A DNA stretch of 64,000 bases, from positions 563,001-627,000 of the forward strand of contig CALYLW010000165.1 of the NCBI GenBank assembly GCA_944989445.1. Direction: 5' to 3'. The position numbers were made by a program, and so were the translations under genes. Under the pieces are notes generated by a model. That model had not been told where the DNA came from. It saw only the letters and a program-made list of their open reading frames with translations, and did not search any database. The DNA comes from Ampullaceana balthica. Its lineage: Eukaryota > Mollusca > Gastropoda > Lymnaeidae. Of the stretch, positions 1-59,925 are shown piece after piece. Within the stretch, counting starts at the first letter, position 1, and every line of letters begins with the position of its first letter.

Positions 1-236
1 ATTGATGTGTGGAGAACCATGTTAATATGACTGACAGATCAATGCCTGGCACATTGATGTGTGGAGAACCATGTTAATATGACTGACAGATCAATGCCTG
101 GCACATTGATGTGTGGAGAACCATGTTAATATGACTGACAGATCAATGCCTGGCACATTGATGTGTGGAGAACAATGTTAATATGACGGACAGATCAATG
201 CCAGGCACATTGATGCCCGGAGAACCATGTCAATAG
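1..236. repeat. 52-bp minisatellite, about 4.5 copies, cut by window start
   Basis: The unit starts ATTGATGTGTGGAGAACCAT, with copies at 1, 53, 105, 157 and 209. The copy nearest exon 40 is the most diverged. Lies in the intron after exon 40. Confidence 0.97.
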
Positions 237-281
237 ACAGGTTTCCACACAATCCATCCAGAAGAGGAGAACTGTACCAAC

Positions 282-47430
<47,149 letters not shown>

Positions 47431-47547
47431 GTTTTAGGTGTCAATATGATAATTCCTGTGGTTGTAGGTCAGTCTGCTGTATTTTAGGTGTCAATATGAT
47501 ATTTCCTGTTGATGTAGGTCAGTCTGTTGTATTTTAATTGTTATGAT
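47431..47547 (-). other. CKAP5: CKAP5 5' UTR with a 50-bp direct duplication
   Basis: Upstream of the start codon is a 50-bp unit present about 2.1 times (47431-47535, GGTGTCAATATGAT core). No ATG occurs on the minus strand here. A polypyrimidine tract ending TTTTCTCAG at 47548-47549 looks like an acceptor, so this UTR probably continues from an upstream noncoding exon. Inferred, without transcript support. Confidence 0.6.
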
Positions 47548-47599
47548 CTGAGAAAATAAGTACAAGATGTTATATTAAATACAATACCTGGTAGATCTA

Positions 47600-49375
47600 G
47601 TTACCCTGGATGTTGCTATGATGCTATCAAGGGCAGCACAAGGAGCACTCATTGGATGGGAGGCCCATGGACCTAGAATTCTTTTAGCAACCTTTCGGAC
47701 AAAGAAACGTAGCATCAACCTAGATGTTATCCAATGCTACGCACCAACTATAGAAAGTGATGAAGGAGAGAAAGAAGAATTCTACAATAGAGTAATGACC
47801 ATAGTCCAGGGTCGCCCACTGAGGAACATCGTCATCCTCATGGGAGACTTTAATGCCAAGATCGGCAATAGCAACACAGGGTATGAAGAGGTTATGGGAC
47901 AGCAAGGGATAGGCGAGATGAACGACCATGGTGAGAGGTTTGCGGACTTATGTGCCACAGCAGACCTGGTCATAGGGGGGAGTATTTTCCAGCACAAGAG
48001 AATTCACAAAGCTACATGGGTCTCACCGGACATGAGAACGATGAACCAAATTGACCATGTATGCATTTGTAAAAAATTCCGTGTAAGGAGGGGAGCTGAT
48101 GTTGCCTCAGATCACCATATTCTTGTGGCCAGGATGAAATTAAAGCTAAAGAGACATTATACCGAGCAAACAGCATACAGGACTCGGTATACTACCTCCC
48201 TCATGAAGGACCAAGCCAAAAAGGAAGAATTCAAAATCTCACTATCAAATAAGTTCCAAGACCTACACGAAATACTCGAAGACGAGACCACCGAAGGAAA
48301 TTGGCAAAGCATGAAAGAAACAGTCCATTCAACATGCCAGGAAGTGCTAGGAAACAGGAAACGGGAACACAAAGAATGGATTACAGCAGGCACACTGAGT
48401 AAAATAGAAGAAAGGAAAAGAAAGAAATCAAAAGTGAATAACAGCCGCACCTGAGCACAGAAAAACAAGTCCCAGAAGGAGTATGCAGATGCAAATAAGG
48501 AAGTTAAGAAAAGCATCAAGAAGGAATTTGTTGATAAAATTGCTAAAGAAGCAGAAGATGCAGCTCACCAGGGGAACATGAGAGAATTGTTTGATACCAT
48601 CAAGACGCTGTCAGGAAAATTTAACAAGGTAGAGAGACCAGTGAAGGATAAAATGGGAAACACCTTACCAAGTGAGGAGCAACAGAGAGGGAGATGGAAG
48701 GAGCACTTTGAAGAGCTCCTAAACAGGCCGGAACCAAGGAATCCACCAGATATCCAACCAGCTGATAATGACCTGCTAATCGACTGAAATACTCCCACTA
48801 AAGAAGAGATTAGCAGGGCCATTAACTCAGAAATGGAAAGGCTGCAGGACCTGATGGCATCCCACCAGAGGCACTGAAGGCGGACTTGGAAACCAGTGTG
48901 GAAATGCTACACCCTCTGTCTATAAAGATATGGGAAGAGGAGCAAGTTCCTTCCGATTGGAAAGAGGGATATCTTATCAAGATCCCAAAAAAGGGGGATT
49001 TAAGCTCCTGCTTGACCTACAGAGGGATCTGCTGTCCATCCCAGGAAAGGTATTCAGCCATGTGCTACTTAACAGGATGAAAAACGCTGTAGACCCTCTG
49101 ATGCGGGATCAACAAGCTGGCTTTCGCACCAACAGATCCTGCACTGACCAGATAGCGACACTGCGCATCATTCTAGAGCAGTCACTGGAGTGGAACTCGC
49201 CGCTCTATGTCAACTTTGTTGACTATGAAAAAGCCTTCGACAGTGTTGACAGGCAAACCCTGTGGAGATTGCTAAGGCATTACGGGGTGCTTTTTTTTAA
49301 TTAAATTTTTATTTGCTTAGTTGTCGAGGCACTGTATGAGAGCTTCATGAGAACCACGGTCAACTCAAAGGGGGG
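47600..49375 (+). mobile_element. RTE-type LINE fragment, endonuclease and partial reverse transcriptase
   Basis: The plus ORF 47618-48454 carries an APE endonuclease with MGDFNAKIG, NQIDHVCI and ASDHHILVARMK. Shifted frames continue with IPKKGDLSSCLTYRGI, DQQAGFRTNRSCTDQI and NFVDYEKAFDSVDRQTL of the reverse transcriptase. It is 5'-truncated at its start, frameshifted near 48450 and 48780, interrupted by about 30 AT bases at 49290, and ends before the YADD motif. Dead copy, head to head with CKAP5. Confidence 0.92.
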
Positions 49376-50325
49376 GGGGACAAGTTACGGAGTTTTCTAG
49401 TTAGGGAACGTTTTTTATTGGAACCGCCACATTCTCTCTTTGTCTTAGCATTTTTTAATCGGCTAATTCGATTTTTCTAAGTTGCCGAAACCTAGTACCT
49501 CGAGCACAAAAGAGGGCCAAATTTGCAACTTAACTTGGTTAGCTCGATCCTCGTCGGTTGGCCTAGCAATGCACTCTGGCATTTTTAGTTCAAAACAGTG
49601 TTGACATCTCGCTTTTCTTCGAGACTTCCGGCTATTGTGTGATTCTACGAGATTTCAATAAAAATTACCTGATGTTTTGCGTCTGTGAATTATTAGTTCG
49701 ACGTGTATCCATGGAGTATGTATTCACCCGAGGTACTGGATAATCGCGTTAAAGGTCGTTATTTCGCGGTGCATGTTATATTATTATTAAACTTAATTCA
49801 TTTTCTGATGTATTAATCATTTTATTTTTTAAGATAAACGAATATCTTTAGAAATGAAAATAAAGGTTTGTATCGAGAATCGACATTCGACGGTGGTTTT
49901 TATTTAATCAAATAAAAAAATTATTATTCTTTTAAGAGTTTGTTATTGCTTTGTTACCAGTAAGATACGTGACTGTGACTAACACGCGCGTGACGATGAA
50001 ATGAAATCATTTCTGATAAGGAATGATTTTAAAAAATATTCGCTGAGACATATTTGCCGGCCGAGGTCTAACACAGTACAGTTCAGTACACACAGCCCAC
50101 AGCGTGCTGTGATCAACGGTCAAGGCCACAATAGTTTTATTTATAATACAAGTTTGATTGAGTTGAGGAAATTCGAGAATGTTCTGATAGTAACAGCTAT
50201 CCTGCGCGTCAAAAGCATTAAACTTAAATAACCATATTGATTTGTTTATTTGTATTTTAAATTCGCTGATACGACGGCAAACGCGAGTGGCTGTGACACG
50301 GCGAAGCGTAATCTTTGACCCTTTA

Positions 50326-50336
50326 GCGCATGCGCA
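50326..50336. promoter_or_regulatory. NRF1-like palindrome
   Basis: GCGCATGCGCA is the NRF1 consensus core. A second YY1/SRF-like GCCGCCATATTGG lies at 50712-50724. Both sit in the noncoding stretch 3-4 kb upstream of CKAP5 exon 1. They may mark an alternative start or a separate transcript. Confidence 0.35.
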
Positions 50337-51404
50337 GACAATAATAAACTGGTAACTTATTTTTAATTAAATGGAATCGAAACATGACAGAGACGTAATC
50401 AAAGTCCTTTACTTCGGCATAAATAAATATATATATATATATAAATTCCCGATTAGTCATAACTTTTCCCGACTTTCAAGGCCGAGAATTTATTTTTAAG
50501 AATTCTCGACTTTTTCCAGTTTTCCTGAGCTGGAACCATGGTCATATTTAAATTTTAAACGGTCCTTAAAAACGAACAGTCATTACAACCTTAGGAAAGA
50601 GTGAAGAAATATTAGGGTTCCGATACGATTCCGATTAATCATCCCATCACTAATTAACGCTAACTAATTAATCACGAACATAAAGAAATTTCAAGCACAT
50701 GTTAATATTGTGCCGCCATATTGGTTTTCGTTTTAACTCGATCATCGGTTATGTCGACGCCATTTTTCATACCCCAACGCCGTCGACTTAACCGGTTTCG
50801 ACTGTACTGTGTTGTTTTTTGTTTAAGTATGTGTTATTAATGTATCCCCTAAATGGTAGGGTTCTATCTTCATTAATTACTGAGTTATGAACAAAATAGT
50901 GTGGGAAGAGCTAATATTCTATCACAGTTTTTAGAATTAATTACAAAGGTAAATAAGGAGGAAAATTAATTCACTAAAAAAATTATAACTTTTCTCCTAA
51001 AAGAGATAGAACAATGATCCAGGTGTCATTGGACATTGGAAAACTGAAAGTGAGCTCTTTCCTATGATATGCTGTTTGTGTGTGTTAAATGTATTTGAAA
51101 TTTTGAGTTGGAGTGCCTAGCTATAGAATTTTAAGGTTAGGTTTAGCTTTACAGTTTTTAAAAAGTGAACCCTTCCCGGTCTTCCCATATTCCTGATTCA
51201 GACGTATGAACAGTAAGTATCATTTTTTTTTCTTACTATTTTTTGCTGTTTTCCAAACTCGGCAGGTTGCTAAAATAGCCTATAATTTTTTTAGTAACAT
51301 GTAAATTTTGCTGTTTTCCAAAATTGTCATGTTTCTAAAAAAAAGCTACAAATTTGAGAATCCCTGTTACCCTCGGTCCCCTAAATTCCAATGCTCTGCA
51401 CTAC

Positions 51405-51472
51405 TTTCCGGGGGTCACGTGCCTTAGCAACAACCATGGCCGTCCGGAAATGACTAGCCGCCATCTTGGCCG
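51405..51472 (-). promoter_or_regulatory. Candidate core promoter with ETS, E-box, RFX-like and YY1 sites
   Basis: Within 70 bp there is an ETS-type TTCCGG (51407), CACGTG (51416-51421), an RFX-like CCTTAGCAAC (51423), CCGGAAA (51444-51450) and GCCGCCATCTTGG (51457-51469). The last is a YY1 site read on the minus strand as AAGATGGCGGC, the orientation usually found just downstream of a start site. This suggests leftward transcription, so it may be the CKAP5 promoter with a first intron of about 4 kb. It could instead belong to an unseen gene. Confidence 0.5.
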
Positions 51473-52909
51473 CGTAAATGCAAATTTACCGATTTCAGCT
51501 GAAAAGTAGTTATTTTGAAAACTGCTGCCATTTTTTTTACGGGTAATACACCACTAGTTTTAAAAGATTGTAGTTGTAGTGATTGTGGATTTACAAATTT
51601 TAATTAGTTGAATATCTAGTATCTAGTGAACTGTGAAAAGGACAAGGATTAATAAAGAAATATAAAGTAAAGTGTTAATAATAATAAAAGTAATCAATAA
51701 CAATAATTTGACAATAAATTCAATAATAAATAATATATTATATTTTTTAATCTTTATATTGACTAGGTATATTATATTCAATTAAAATTAAATTGATATT
51801 TAAATTTTGATTATCACTTTTGAGTACTCTTGAATCATCCTAAATCCTATTCATCCATGAACACATCATAGTTCATACTCTGTGACACTGTCATACATCC
51901 CATCACATTACTGAATCAACTGACTGAATGATCACTGAATTCACTGTCATCTTCATCTGAATCTGCCTCGGCTTAGACTTTAGAGTTAGTTAGGTTAGAG
52001 TACTTAGACTTTGAGTACTTTGACTTTGATTGAGTTAGTTAGGAAACTTAAACAACACATCAGTCAATAACGGAGTTAATATTAACTTTTTACGAGATTT
52101 TAGCTAGTTAAGAACAAGAAAAGAATATCTCTAAAACAACCACCTTTCTAGTCGTGAGTTTAACTGTGTCGGGCCGCTCGGGCGAATTCCTAGCTGTTGA
52201 GGTAACTTTGTTGAACTTTTTTGAACGGAGATTAATCCAAGATTTTAACATTTTGAACTAACCATAAAGCGCCATCTGCCGTTAGAAATTTCAAATAGTA
52301 ACATTTTTTAAAGGAAGTGTCTACGTACACCGCGATGGTACACCCAGCTATGGCCTGCGTATACCACCGCGGTATACCTAGCTAAACCATGGTTTTTTCC
52401 TAATTACACCGCGGCTAAAAAAAGAGCTGGTATCACTATATTAAGCTTTAAGTAATTCCTATAGCCCATGGCTTATGCTAATACTAAACATTAATCCTCA
52501 AATAAATAATCTCATTATTCCAATTTCATGATTTCTAAATTTGTTAAGTAGCACGGCCAGAAAACTTGATTGGTACTCATTTAACAATAATTACTTTTTT
52601 TTAAAAACGCAACCGACCCCTCCTTCATTATAATAATTATAATAATATATCAAATATATGTAACCCCCCCCCCTTCCCTTCAACACCAAAAAAACTGTTA
52701 TTTTTATTAAAATGTGTATCCATTTAATTATATTAACAATCACACAATATTCAAAAGTTTACCTAAGTCTTAAGAGAGTTAATCACGAATCACTATTGAC
52801 AAGTAAGATAGTCATATAAGCACCAGTAATAATTTGTACACGTAGGCCTAGTCTGTAGTATCAAATGTTACATTTTTATCAAAAGTCATAGAAAAACTTG
52901 TCTTAAAAG

Positions 52910-53935
52910 AACTTTTTGTCTATTTGAACAACAACACTCTTCTAAGTCAAAATCAGTCAGCCCATAGACCTTCTCACAGCACAGAGACAGAAGGTAACAA
53001 ATGATCTCCTGCTCTTACCGGACAGTGGCAGTAGTAAAGTCTCTATATTGGTCATTTTAGCTCTTAGCGCAGCCCTTGATACCGTTGTTCATCAAACAAT
53101 TCTTAGAACCCTGCAAAATTACTTTGGAATGTATGGCTTAGTACTGGCTTGGTTTCGATCCAACCTCTCCAACAGATTACAGGTGATGTCAGTGGATGGA
53201 TGTCTCTCTCACAGAGCTGACTTGGTTTATGTTGTGCCTCAGGGTTCCGTTTTAAGGCCGGTACTTTTCGTACCGTATACGAGACCATTTCTTCAACTGC
53301 TTGAAACGCATGGGGATTATATGCAGTTATACACTCGTCCCTCTGTCATTGATTCCACTATTCAAGCCTTGCAGGAGTGCATTGGTAAGGTCAAGTCTTG
53401 GTTGACTTTCAGCAAGCTGCAGCTAAATAATGACAAGACAGAAGCACTCAGCTTTTGCAATAATAAATCACACAGTACTTTTGTCTTCCAGCTCCTATTC
53501 ATTTAGCTAGTTGAGATACGGTTCACAAAATCAACACGGAATCTTGGCTACATTATTTCTGACAACATGCATACTAATAACTTCATCGACCACATCTGTC
53601 GCCCTGCCTACACCGCCATCCGTCAGATCAGCTCAGCCCGTCACCACTTAACAGTTAGTGCAACGAAAACTCTAGTATGTGCTTTGGTTCTCTCTGATCT
53701 TGATTATTGTAATTCTCTTCTTTCAGGTTCGCCAAAACAATGCATTGAATTTTTGTCTCGGAGAAAATTCTGTTTCCGCTGATGGCCTTTTATCAAACTG
53801 TAACTGACACTTCCTGTTTTTTGATCGTATTGAAGATTGTTTATACTCTTTCTCCACGGAGTTGTCCTTTCTTTAGTCTTCACAGGAATCAAATTCAGAA
53901 CGCTGTCTTTTAATACTCAAGGAGAGATTTCAACA
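52910..53935 (+). mobile_element. L2/CR1-like LINE fragment, reverse transcriptase
   Basis: Plus-strand reading gives SQSAHRPSHSTETE, LALSAALDTVVH, VVPQGSVLRPVLF, IGKVKSWLTFSKLQLNNDKT then SDLDYCNSLLSG. The FADD catalytic box is replaced by GDYMQLY through a deletion, so the enzyme is dead. Confidence 0.9.
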
Positions 53936-54480
53936 AATACATCTCATCTTATCTTATCTGTTTACAGACGCTCCTTCTATACAGAAGATTATTGCGTCCT
54001 ACGCTTATCTATGGTTTGTGTTTAGTCCTGCATTTTTATTAGAGATTTAAATGTTGATAAAGTGTTGGTTTTCCTGGATTCTTCAGGCAACCCATTCCAC
54101 GCCCGAATTCCGGACGGGAAGAAGGAAAACTTGTATGTGTTTGTTCTTGCATACGGAATAAGAAAGGTGTTTTTATCCTTATGTCTATCTGACTGAGGGT
54201 TGTATTAAGTTATCTTTGTGTTGTATTTCTAAATTAGAATTAATTGCTTTATGTATGATTACTACTTTGCTTTTGGTTCTTCTATCCTCTAGTGTTTCAA
54301 GGTTTAATGATTTAACTAATGGTGTTATTCTTGTCAGTTTCGAATATTCTCCAGTAATGAATCTGGCAGCTCTTTTTTGAATTTGTTCTAGTTTATCAAT
54401 GCTTTCTTTGGTGGATGGGTCCCATACAGAAGATGCATATTCTAGTACAGGTCTCACCAAAGTGAGGTAGCATTTTAGTT
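53936..54480 (-). mobile_element. LINE 3' fragment, end of reverse transcriptase and 3' tail
   Basis: Minus ORF 54460-54185 reads LEYASSVWDPSTKESIDKLE then QIQKRAARFITGEYSK and LNLETLEDRRTKSKVVIIHK. In a shifted frame comes NTYKFSFFPSGIRAWNGLPE. The 3' UTR ends with CGCAATAATCTTCTGTATAG and an ATAAG run. A second copy of the coding part lies at 62350-62611. Confidence 0.9.
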
Positions 54481-54489
54481 TTATATCTC

Positions 54490-55075
54490 TATTACATTTG
54501 TTAAAGTTACATGGCTGAATTCAAAGATAGTCTCCGCTCTTGAAGGGATACACATACGTTTATGAAAACTTTCTAAAAGTGTGTCCCAAATTTCAAGTAA
54601 AATTGCGAGTTCCAGTTGTTCAAGTTCCTTCCGAAATCATTCTGCTTCAAGTCAACTGTCACGCGACTAATTTTCTTCAGTTGCCATTTCTTCCCGTGCT
54701 TCAATATTCTCATGGTATGATTTATTAACAGACCTAACAGCATCATGTCGGGCTGACCATCTTGTGTCAGACAAGGCTTTGTTAACAGGTAACCCTTTCA
54801 GGTGTTTTTGAAGTACCTGCGAACGATGAGCAGATGCAACAAGCCAGGCATAAAGATTTGGCGGAATGCAAAAAAATCTGGCTTCAGCACGACAACCTTC
54901 TGCTGAACTTTTCCCAACCAAATTAATGGAATGAGTTGTGCATGGCACATAATGAGAAACAACGCATTTCTCAAGAAGGTTAGCCTGGACTCCGTCATAC
55001 TTCCCCCTCATATTTGCAGCATTGTCGTATGACTGTCCGCTGCATTTTTCAGGGATTCATGTAAACATTTGCCAA
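54490..55075 (-). mobile_element. hAT transposase fragment, ZMYM1/DUF4371-like
   Basis: Minus ORF 55011-54667 reads MRGKYDGVQANL, VPCTTHSINLVGKSSAEGC, and ALSDTRWSARHDAV, a standard block of DUF4371-type hAT transposases. Truncated on both sides. Confidence 0.85.
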
Positions 55076-55439
55076 CCTTCATTATACAATATAATAAGTT
55101 TTAGGGCCCTTAAATCATTGGGGGCCCCTGGCTTCAGCCCATTCAGCCCTCAAATCCACCACATGAGTCAAAGATGGTGGATAATTGCTTGGTAGAACAA
55201 TGCAATTTTAGTTGAATGAAAAGTTTATAATCACTTTAAAAACCTAACTAGTTTTAAATTTTGAGTATTAGCAAGCAATTCCAGAGTGGTGGCTGTGGTG
55301 AAAGCACTAGCACCGGAACTGCCCGAACACTTAGGTCTATTGTCCACTGAGACAGAATGAAATAATATGTATAATATACTGGCTATATCATGTATATAAT
55401 GATTCCGTACAAATCAACACCCAAGAGCTTAATTTCATA

Positions 55440-55745
55440 CGCATGTGAAACGTGTACCGTATCGTATACCACCGCCATGCATCATGTACCGTATCGTATA
55501 CCACCGCCATGCATCATGTATAGTATCGTATACCACCGCCATGCATCATGAACCGTATCGTATACCACCGCCATGCATCATGTACCGTATCGTATACCAC
55601 CGCCATGCATGCGAGGATGCTGAAACACTTTCACACCAAAAGCCAAAGAAAAATTCTCAATATAAAATTGCAGGATACAGTTCCAGACACCAAAATATTA
55701 GCCATGGCAGGACGCAGGACTACCCATCATCAAGACTAGCCTCAT
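55440..55745 (+). mobile_element. LINE C-terminal fragment containing a minisatellite
   Basis: The tail at 55610-55740 reads RMLKHFHTKSQRKILNIKLQ, like the HARKLNHFH...LRKILNIKWQD block of LINE ORFs. The preceding 32-36 bp unit (ACCGTATCGTATACCACCGC then CATGCATCATGT, 5 copies) reads VYHRHA in one frame, the motif just before it. Confidence 0.75.
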
Positions 55746-55746
55746 G

Positions 55747-57945
55747 CAGGCCCGGACTTAAGAGACCAACGGCCCCTAGGCACTTGACGTTTGGGCCCCC
55801 CAACCATCTCGAGGCTATTTTTGAAATTTAGCAAATTAAATGCACTAGTATAGAACATATAATTTTTAATTTACTTTAATAAATATCCGAATAATACAGT
55901 CTATGTCACTATAGTTACGTTAATCTATAAAACTTATAGAATCCTACGACGAACTTTCTTCTGTGCAAAAGAACGAATGACGTCATCATAGTCAATTGAC
56001 TGCTTTATTTCTGACTCTATGTATATTACAAGGAGTAAATTGAGCATGTTCTCTCCTATGTAATTCTTTACCCTCTTTGGGCGCTGAAAACGACCGATCT
56101 TCAATGAGAAGTTTGACACTGATGTGCACAACAGCATTCGAAAAGCAATTCCTACGTTTGGATAAATGTCCAAAAAAGACTTTTCCGATATTTTTATAGA
56201 TTCAGTAATGATATCTCTATAACTTCATCATTTGACGACAAATGAGCTTGCAGGTGCAGACACTCGTTTTCCAAGGTCCTATCGAAATATACCCTTGAAA
56301 AAAAGTTATAAGGTTTTGGGCTCCTTCACGATGTCTTTACATTCCAAACGATGTAGTTTCGTATGAAAGTCAAACTTTTTACTTAACTCCTCATAAGCAG
56401 ATCCACGTCTCCGCAGTTCTGTAATTAGTTTAGCTATAATAACGTTAAAATGGTAACTCCCTTTTTTCCTTGGAAGAGAGTCCAGTCTCGTTTCTTTTTT
56501 CTTTCTCGAACTGGACTTAACGCTTACGTTTCCTCTTCATATCATATGCATAGCTATCTTCACAGGATTTTTCAATACCATTTGACTGGTAATAATCAAT
56601 AAGTGTTATAGGTATGCTACCAAAGACTGATACAGTTTAACGATCCTGCCCAGGTCGATGTTAACAGATTGCAGAAATTTGCTTACTTTGTTGAACCTTT
56701 CCGAGATGTCATTCCAGAGAACTGACAAAAAGCAAGTTTCCATCGAGTCTAATGAAGTCTGAAGACCCGAAGCCTCCGAGCGCGTAGATGGATTTTCATT
56801 TGCATCTTTGGCAATTATCTGAAGAGCTGCCATGATCTCATCCCATGTCGGCCCAGGAGCAACTTAGACGTTTGTAGACATCAGCTCGAGCAGACCATCT
56901 TGTATGAGAAGAGCTCTTCACGACTGTTGAATTTGACTTCAGTTTCGACAGCAAAATTGCCCATCTGTGTGTTGATGCCGAAATTTAAAAATCCGTAAAC
57001 AACAAAGTTTTTGACTATAAATCAATTATGTACGAGACATAACTTAAAGAATGTTCATTATAATACGCAGCGCAAGACCATCCAAAAATACAAAATTGTA
57101 GTTATGTGTTTTAAAACATGTTTAATATAATTCGCACCGATCAGGAATATGTTTATAAAAAGTATTGTCAATAAAATGCGCACCTTATTGCGCAACAGGA
57201 AAGGTTGTTCAATATAATACGCAGCACGACACCATAGCAAAAATTTTTAACATATTACATAGAGATAAATAAAGATAATCTAAAAATTCATCAATTTAAT
57301 TACGGTACATTCGATTTCTCAATTTTGATACATCATTTTTATTATCGGCACGAGTCTGCCTGCAAAATTTCAGCTCGCTAGCTTACGAGGAAGTGAGTTA
57401 AAAATTGATCCAAAGTTTTTTCGGCACCGCCCGCCCACCTGGCTCAAGCAAGCAGACACCACGAAGTTAATATAAAGGATTTTTAAAAATATACAATTAC
57501 TGCAAAATACCTAAGAAAGATACAGCAGCTTGACAAGACTCAGCTGCACAAGATCCAACAAGATTAAGTGAGTGAGCCAAACAGGGAACGAAATCTATCA
57601 GAGGGTTCACTTGTTTTATTCTCGCCTGAAGACCAGAATATACACCCGAAATATTGCTAGCATTTTCGCAAGAATGCCCCCGGCAATCGGCGATATCCAA
57701 GTCGTGATTGTTTAATGTCTCTAGGACGATTTTAGCCAGGTCTTCCGCTTTATGGCTATTATTTGGAATGAATTTTAAAAATAGTTCGACAGTACATTCA
57801 TCTCCAGAGACATATCTCACTATGGACGAAAGTTGATCTATATGAGAAATGTCCGGAGTAGAGTGCACAGAGATAGAAAAATATTTGGCATGTTTTATCT
57901 CAGTCACAGTTGTATTTATACCAGAATTTGGATTAGATATGACAA
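55747..57945 (-). mobile_element. hAT transposon, ZMYM1/DUF4371-like, right end missing
   Basis: The terminal end CAGGCCCGGACTTAAG starts at 55747. Reading leftward: VHSTPDISHIDQLSSIVRYV, CRGHSCENASNISG, PCLAHSLNLVGSCAAESC (57907-57497), then LWNDISERFNKVSKFLQSVN (56833-56606) and the hAT dimerisation end YDDVIRSFAQKKVRRRIL (56173-55934). About 480 bp at 57000-57480 interrupts the frame. No matching second target duplication found. Confidence 0.88.
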
Positions 57946-58912
57946 AGCTTGATGATCAAGGATACGACGGATGTTCTACAGGCAGGTAAAGAAGGAGGAG
58001 TCCAAGCAATAATTCGAAAAAAATACCCAAAAGCAGCATTTGTACATTGCAGTTCACATAAACTCAATCATGTGGTGAACGATTTAAATAATGTGAATGC
58101 TGTATGAAACACAATAGGAACAATTAAGTCAATTATAGTGTTGTTCAGAGAAAATAATTAGCGAAGAAAACTATTATAATTCCTTTGCTATGTGAAACTA
58201 GATGGACACATAAATATAAAAGCTTGCGGATTTTTGCTGAAAATGTGACAGAAATTGTTAAACAACTGGAATATTTAGAACAATCTGGAAAAAGCAAGCA
58301 CATCAGTTACTTTGTTCTGTAAGAACTCCTACATTTGTTGTTTGTTTAGTTATTATACAAAAATATTCATCAAAGCTAGAAGCTGTGACCCAAAAATTGC
58401 AGTCAGTGCATTTAGATTTACTGGCAGTACAAAAACACATTGAAGAATTGTTGACTACAGTAGCTGTTGATCGACAGAATTGTGGTGAGAGGTATAAGGA
58501 AATTTTTAGAGTTACAAAAGGTGTTGCACAGAAAAAGAATATCTGAAAACAAGGAACAATTTAAAGAAAATGTTATCAATCGATTTGGACAAATACCAAG
58601 ACATTTAAAAATTTTGTTCCAGAATACATAGTTTAAAATTACAATATTATCGCTCTTAATTTATACTCTATTTTATTAGTACAGTACTTTAACTGTTCGA
58701 CAATGAAACCATTATTTTAAAAATTACAACAATGTAATCAGTTATACTTGCAGATATTTTTTTATGTTTAATATATGTACACTCTCTTCAATTTAATAAA
58801 CTTTCAGGAAATTTAGTTCAGTTTTATTGTAACAACTTCATGACATTTTTCTAAAATTAAGGGGGGGGGGCAAGTGCCCCTTTCCCCCTTGAATACGCCC
58901 ATGCATCCATCT
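57945..58912 (+). mobile_element. hAT transposase remnant, opposite orientation
   Basis: Plus strand from 57950 reads GKEGGVQAIIRKKYPKAAFV, HCSSHKLNHVVNDLNNVNAV, then degraded WTHKYKSLRIFAENVTEIVK. A transposon-like end (GGGGGGCAAGTGCCCCTTTC) lies at 58860-58912. It abuts the element on its left head to head. Confidence 0.8.
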
Positions 58913-59460
58913 CTTGTCCGACATGGGGGCGCACAAGAGGACACACGTGGCGGCCTAACACTGGACTAATATGATGAGAGTCGTCATCGTCGACTACGAC
59001 GGTCGAACAACAACAAGCGTGGTAGGTATACGTAGTGCCAGACTTTTTTTTAAATACTAGCGGTAAAAATTGTTACAAAAAGCAAAAACAATAATTGTTC
59101 CCGGCAGCGAAATGGCAAATTTCAGGGATCCTCAAAACTTTTTAAAAGTTTATGCAAAGTTAACAATTAATCAAGTGTTTCTCAGAAAGTAAAAAAAAAG
59201 CCAACACAGAGAGAAAATCCTCAACAAGAAAATGTCCAGCCAAGAAAGCAGTGGAACATATTTTTACAACTACAAAAAAAAATAATATTAAAAATAAATA
59301 AAAAATAAATAAATAAAATAATACTAATAAAAGAGAAAGAAAAATATGAGGGGAAAAAAGTTTTTTTTCGGCACATTAAAATGTCCTTCTTTAATAATTG
59401 TCGGTGATAAGTTTGTAATTTTGCAACAACCAAAAAAAAATATTAAAAAATCAAGAATTA
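58913..59460. other. Low-complexity AT-rich stretch, nothing recognised
   Basis: Includes poly-A and (AATAAA)-rich sequence at 59270-59345. No coding or repeat call. Confidence 0.5.
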
Positions 59461-59461
59461 T

Positions 59462-59925
59462 ATGTAAATGTTAGCCTACATAACATTGGCGGTGTAACGT
59501 GGGTTTCAGCTCCCGGGGCAGAAAATGTTAGCCTACATAACATTGGCGGCGTAACGTTGGTTTCAGCTCCCGGGGCAGAAAATGTTAGCCTACATAACAT
59601 TGGCGGCGTAACGTGGGTTTCAGCTCCCGGGGCAGAAAATGTTAGCCTACATAACATTGGCGGCGTAACGTGGGTTTCAGCTCCCGGGGTAGAAAATGTT
59701 AGCCTACATAACATTGGCGGCGTAACGTTGGTTTCAGCTCCCGGGGCAGAAAATGTTAGCCTACATAACATTGGCGGCGTAACGTTGGTTTCAGCTCCCG
59801 GGGCAGAAAATGTTAGCCTACATAACATTGGCGGCGTAACGTGGGTTTCAGCTCCCGGGGCAGAAAATGTTATCCTACATAACATTGGCGGCGTAACGTT
59901 GGTTTCAGCTACCGGGGCAGATTCA
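59462..59925. repeat. 57-bp GC-rich minisatellite, about 8 copies
   Basis: Repeated AATGTTAGCCTACATAACAT then TGGCGGCGTAACGT and CAGCTCCCGGGGCAGA. 57 is a multiple of three and both strands stay open for about 140 codons (VSLHNIGGVTWVSAPGAEN per unit on plus). No similarity recognised. Confidence 0.95.

Larger units (their letters stand above)
49376..52909. other. Noncoding region upstream of CKAP5
   Basis: No supported ORF. It contains the candidate promoter elements, short tracts of A/T, and at 52330-52430 several copies of an ACCGCGGT-like motif within near-palindromes such as GTATACCACCGCGGTATAC. It is probably intergenic or a CKAP5 first intron. Confidence 0.55.

Noticed and set aside
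47618..49304. Host endonuclease or craniofacial-development-like gene
   Set aside because: APE endonuclease followed by frameshifted reverse transcriptase is a decayed RTE-type LINE.
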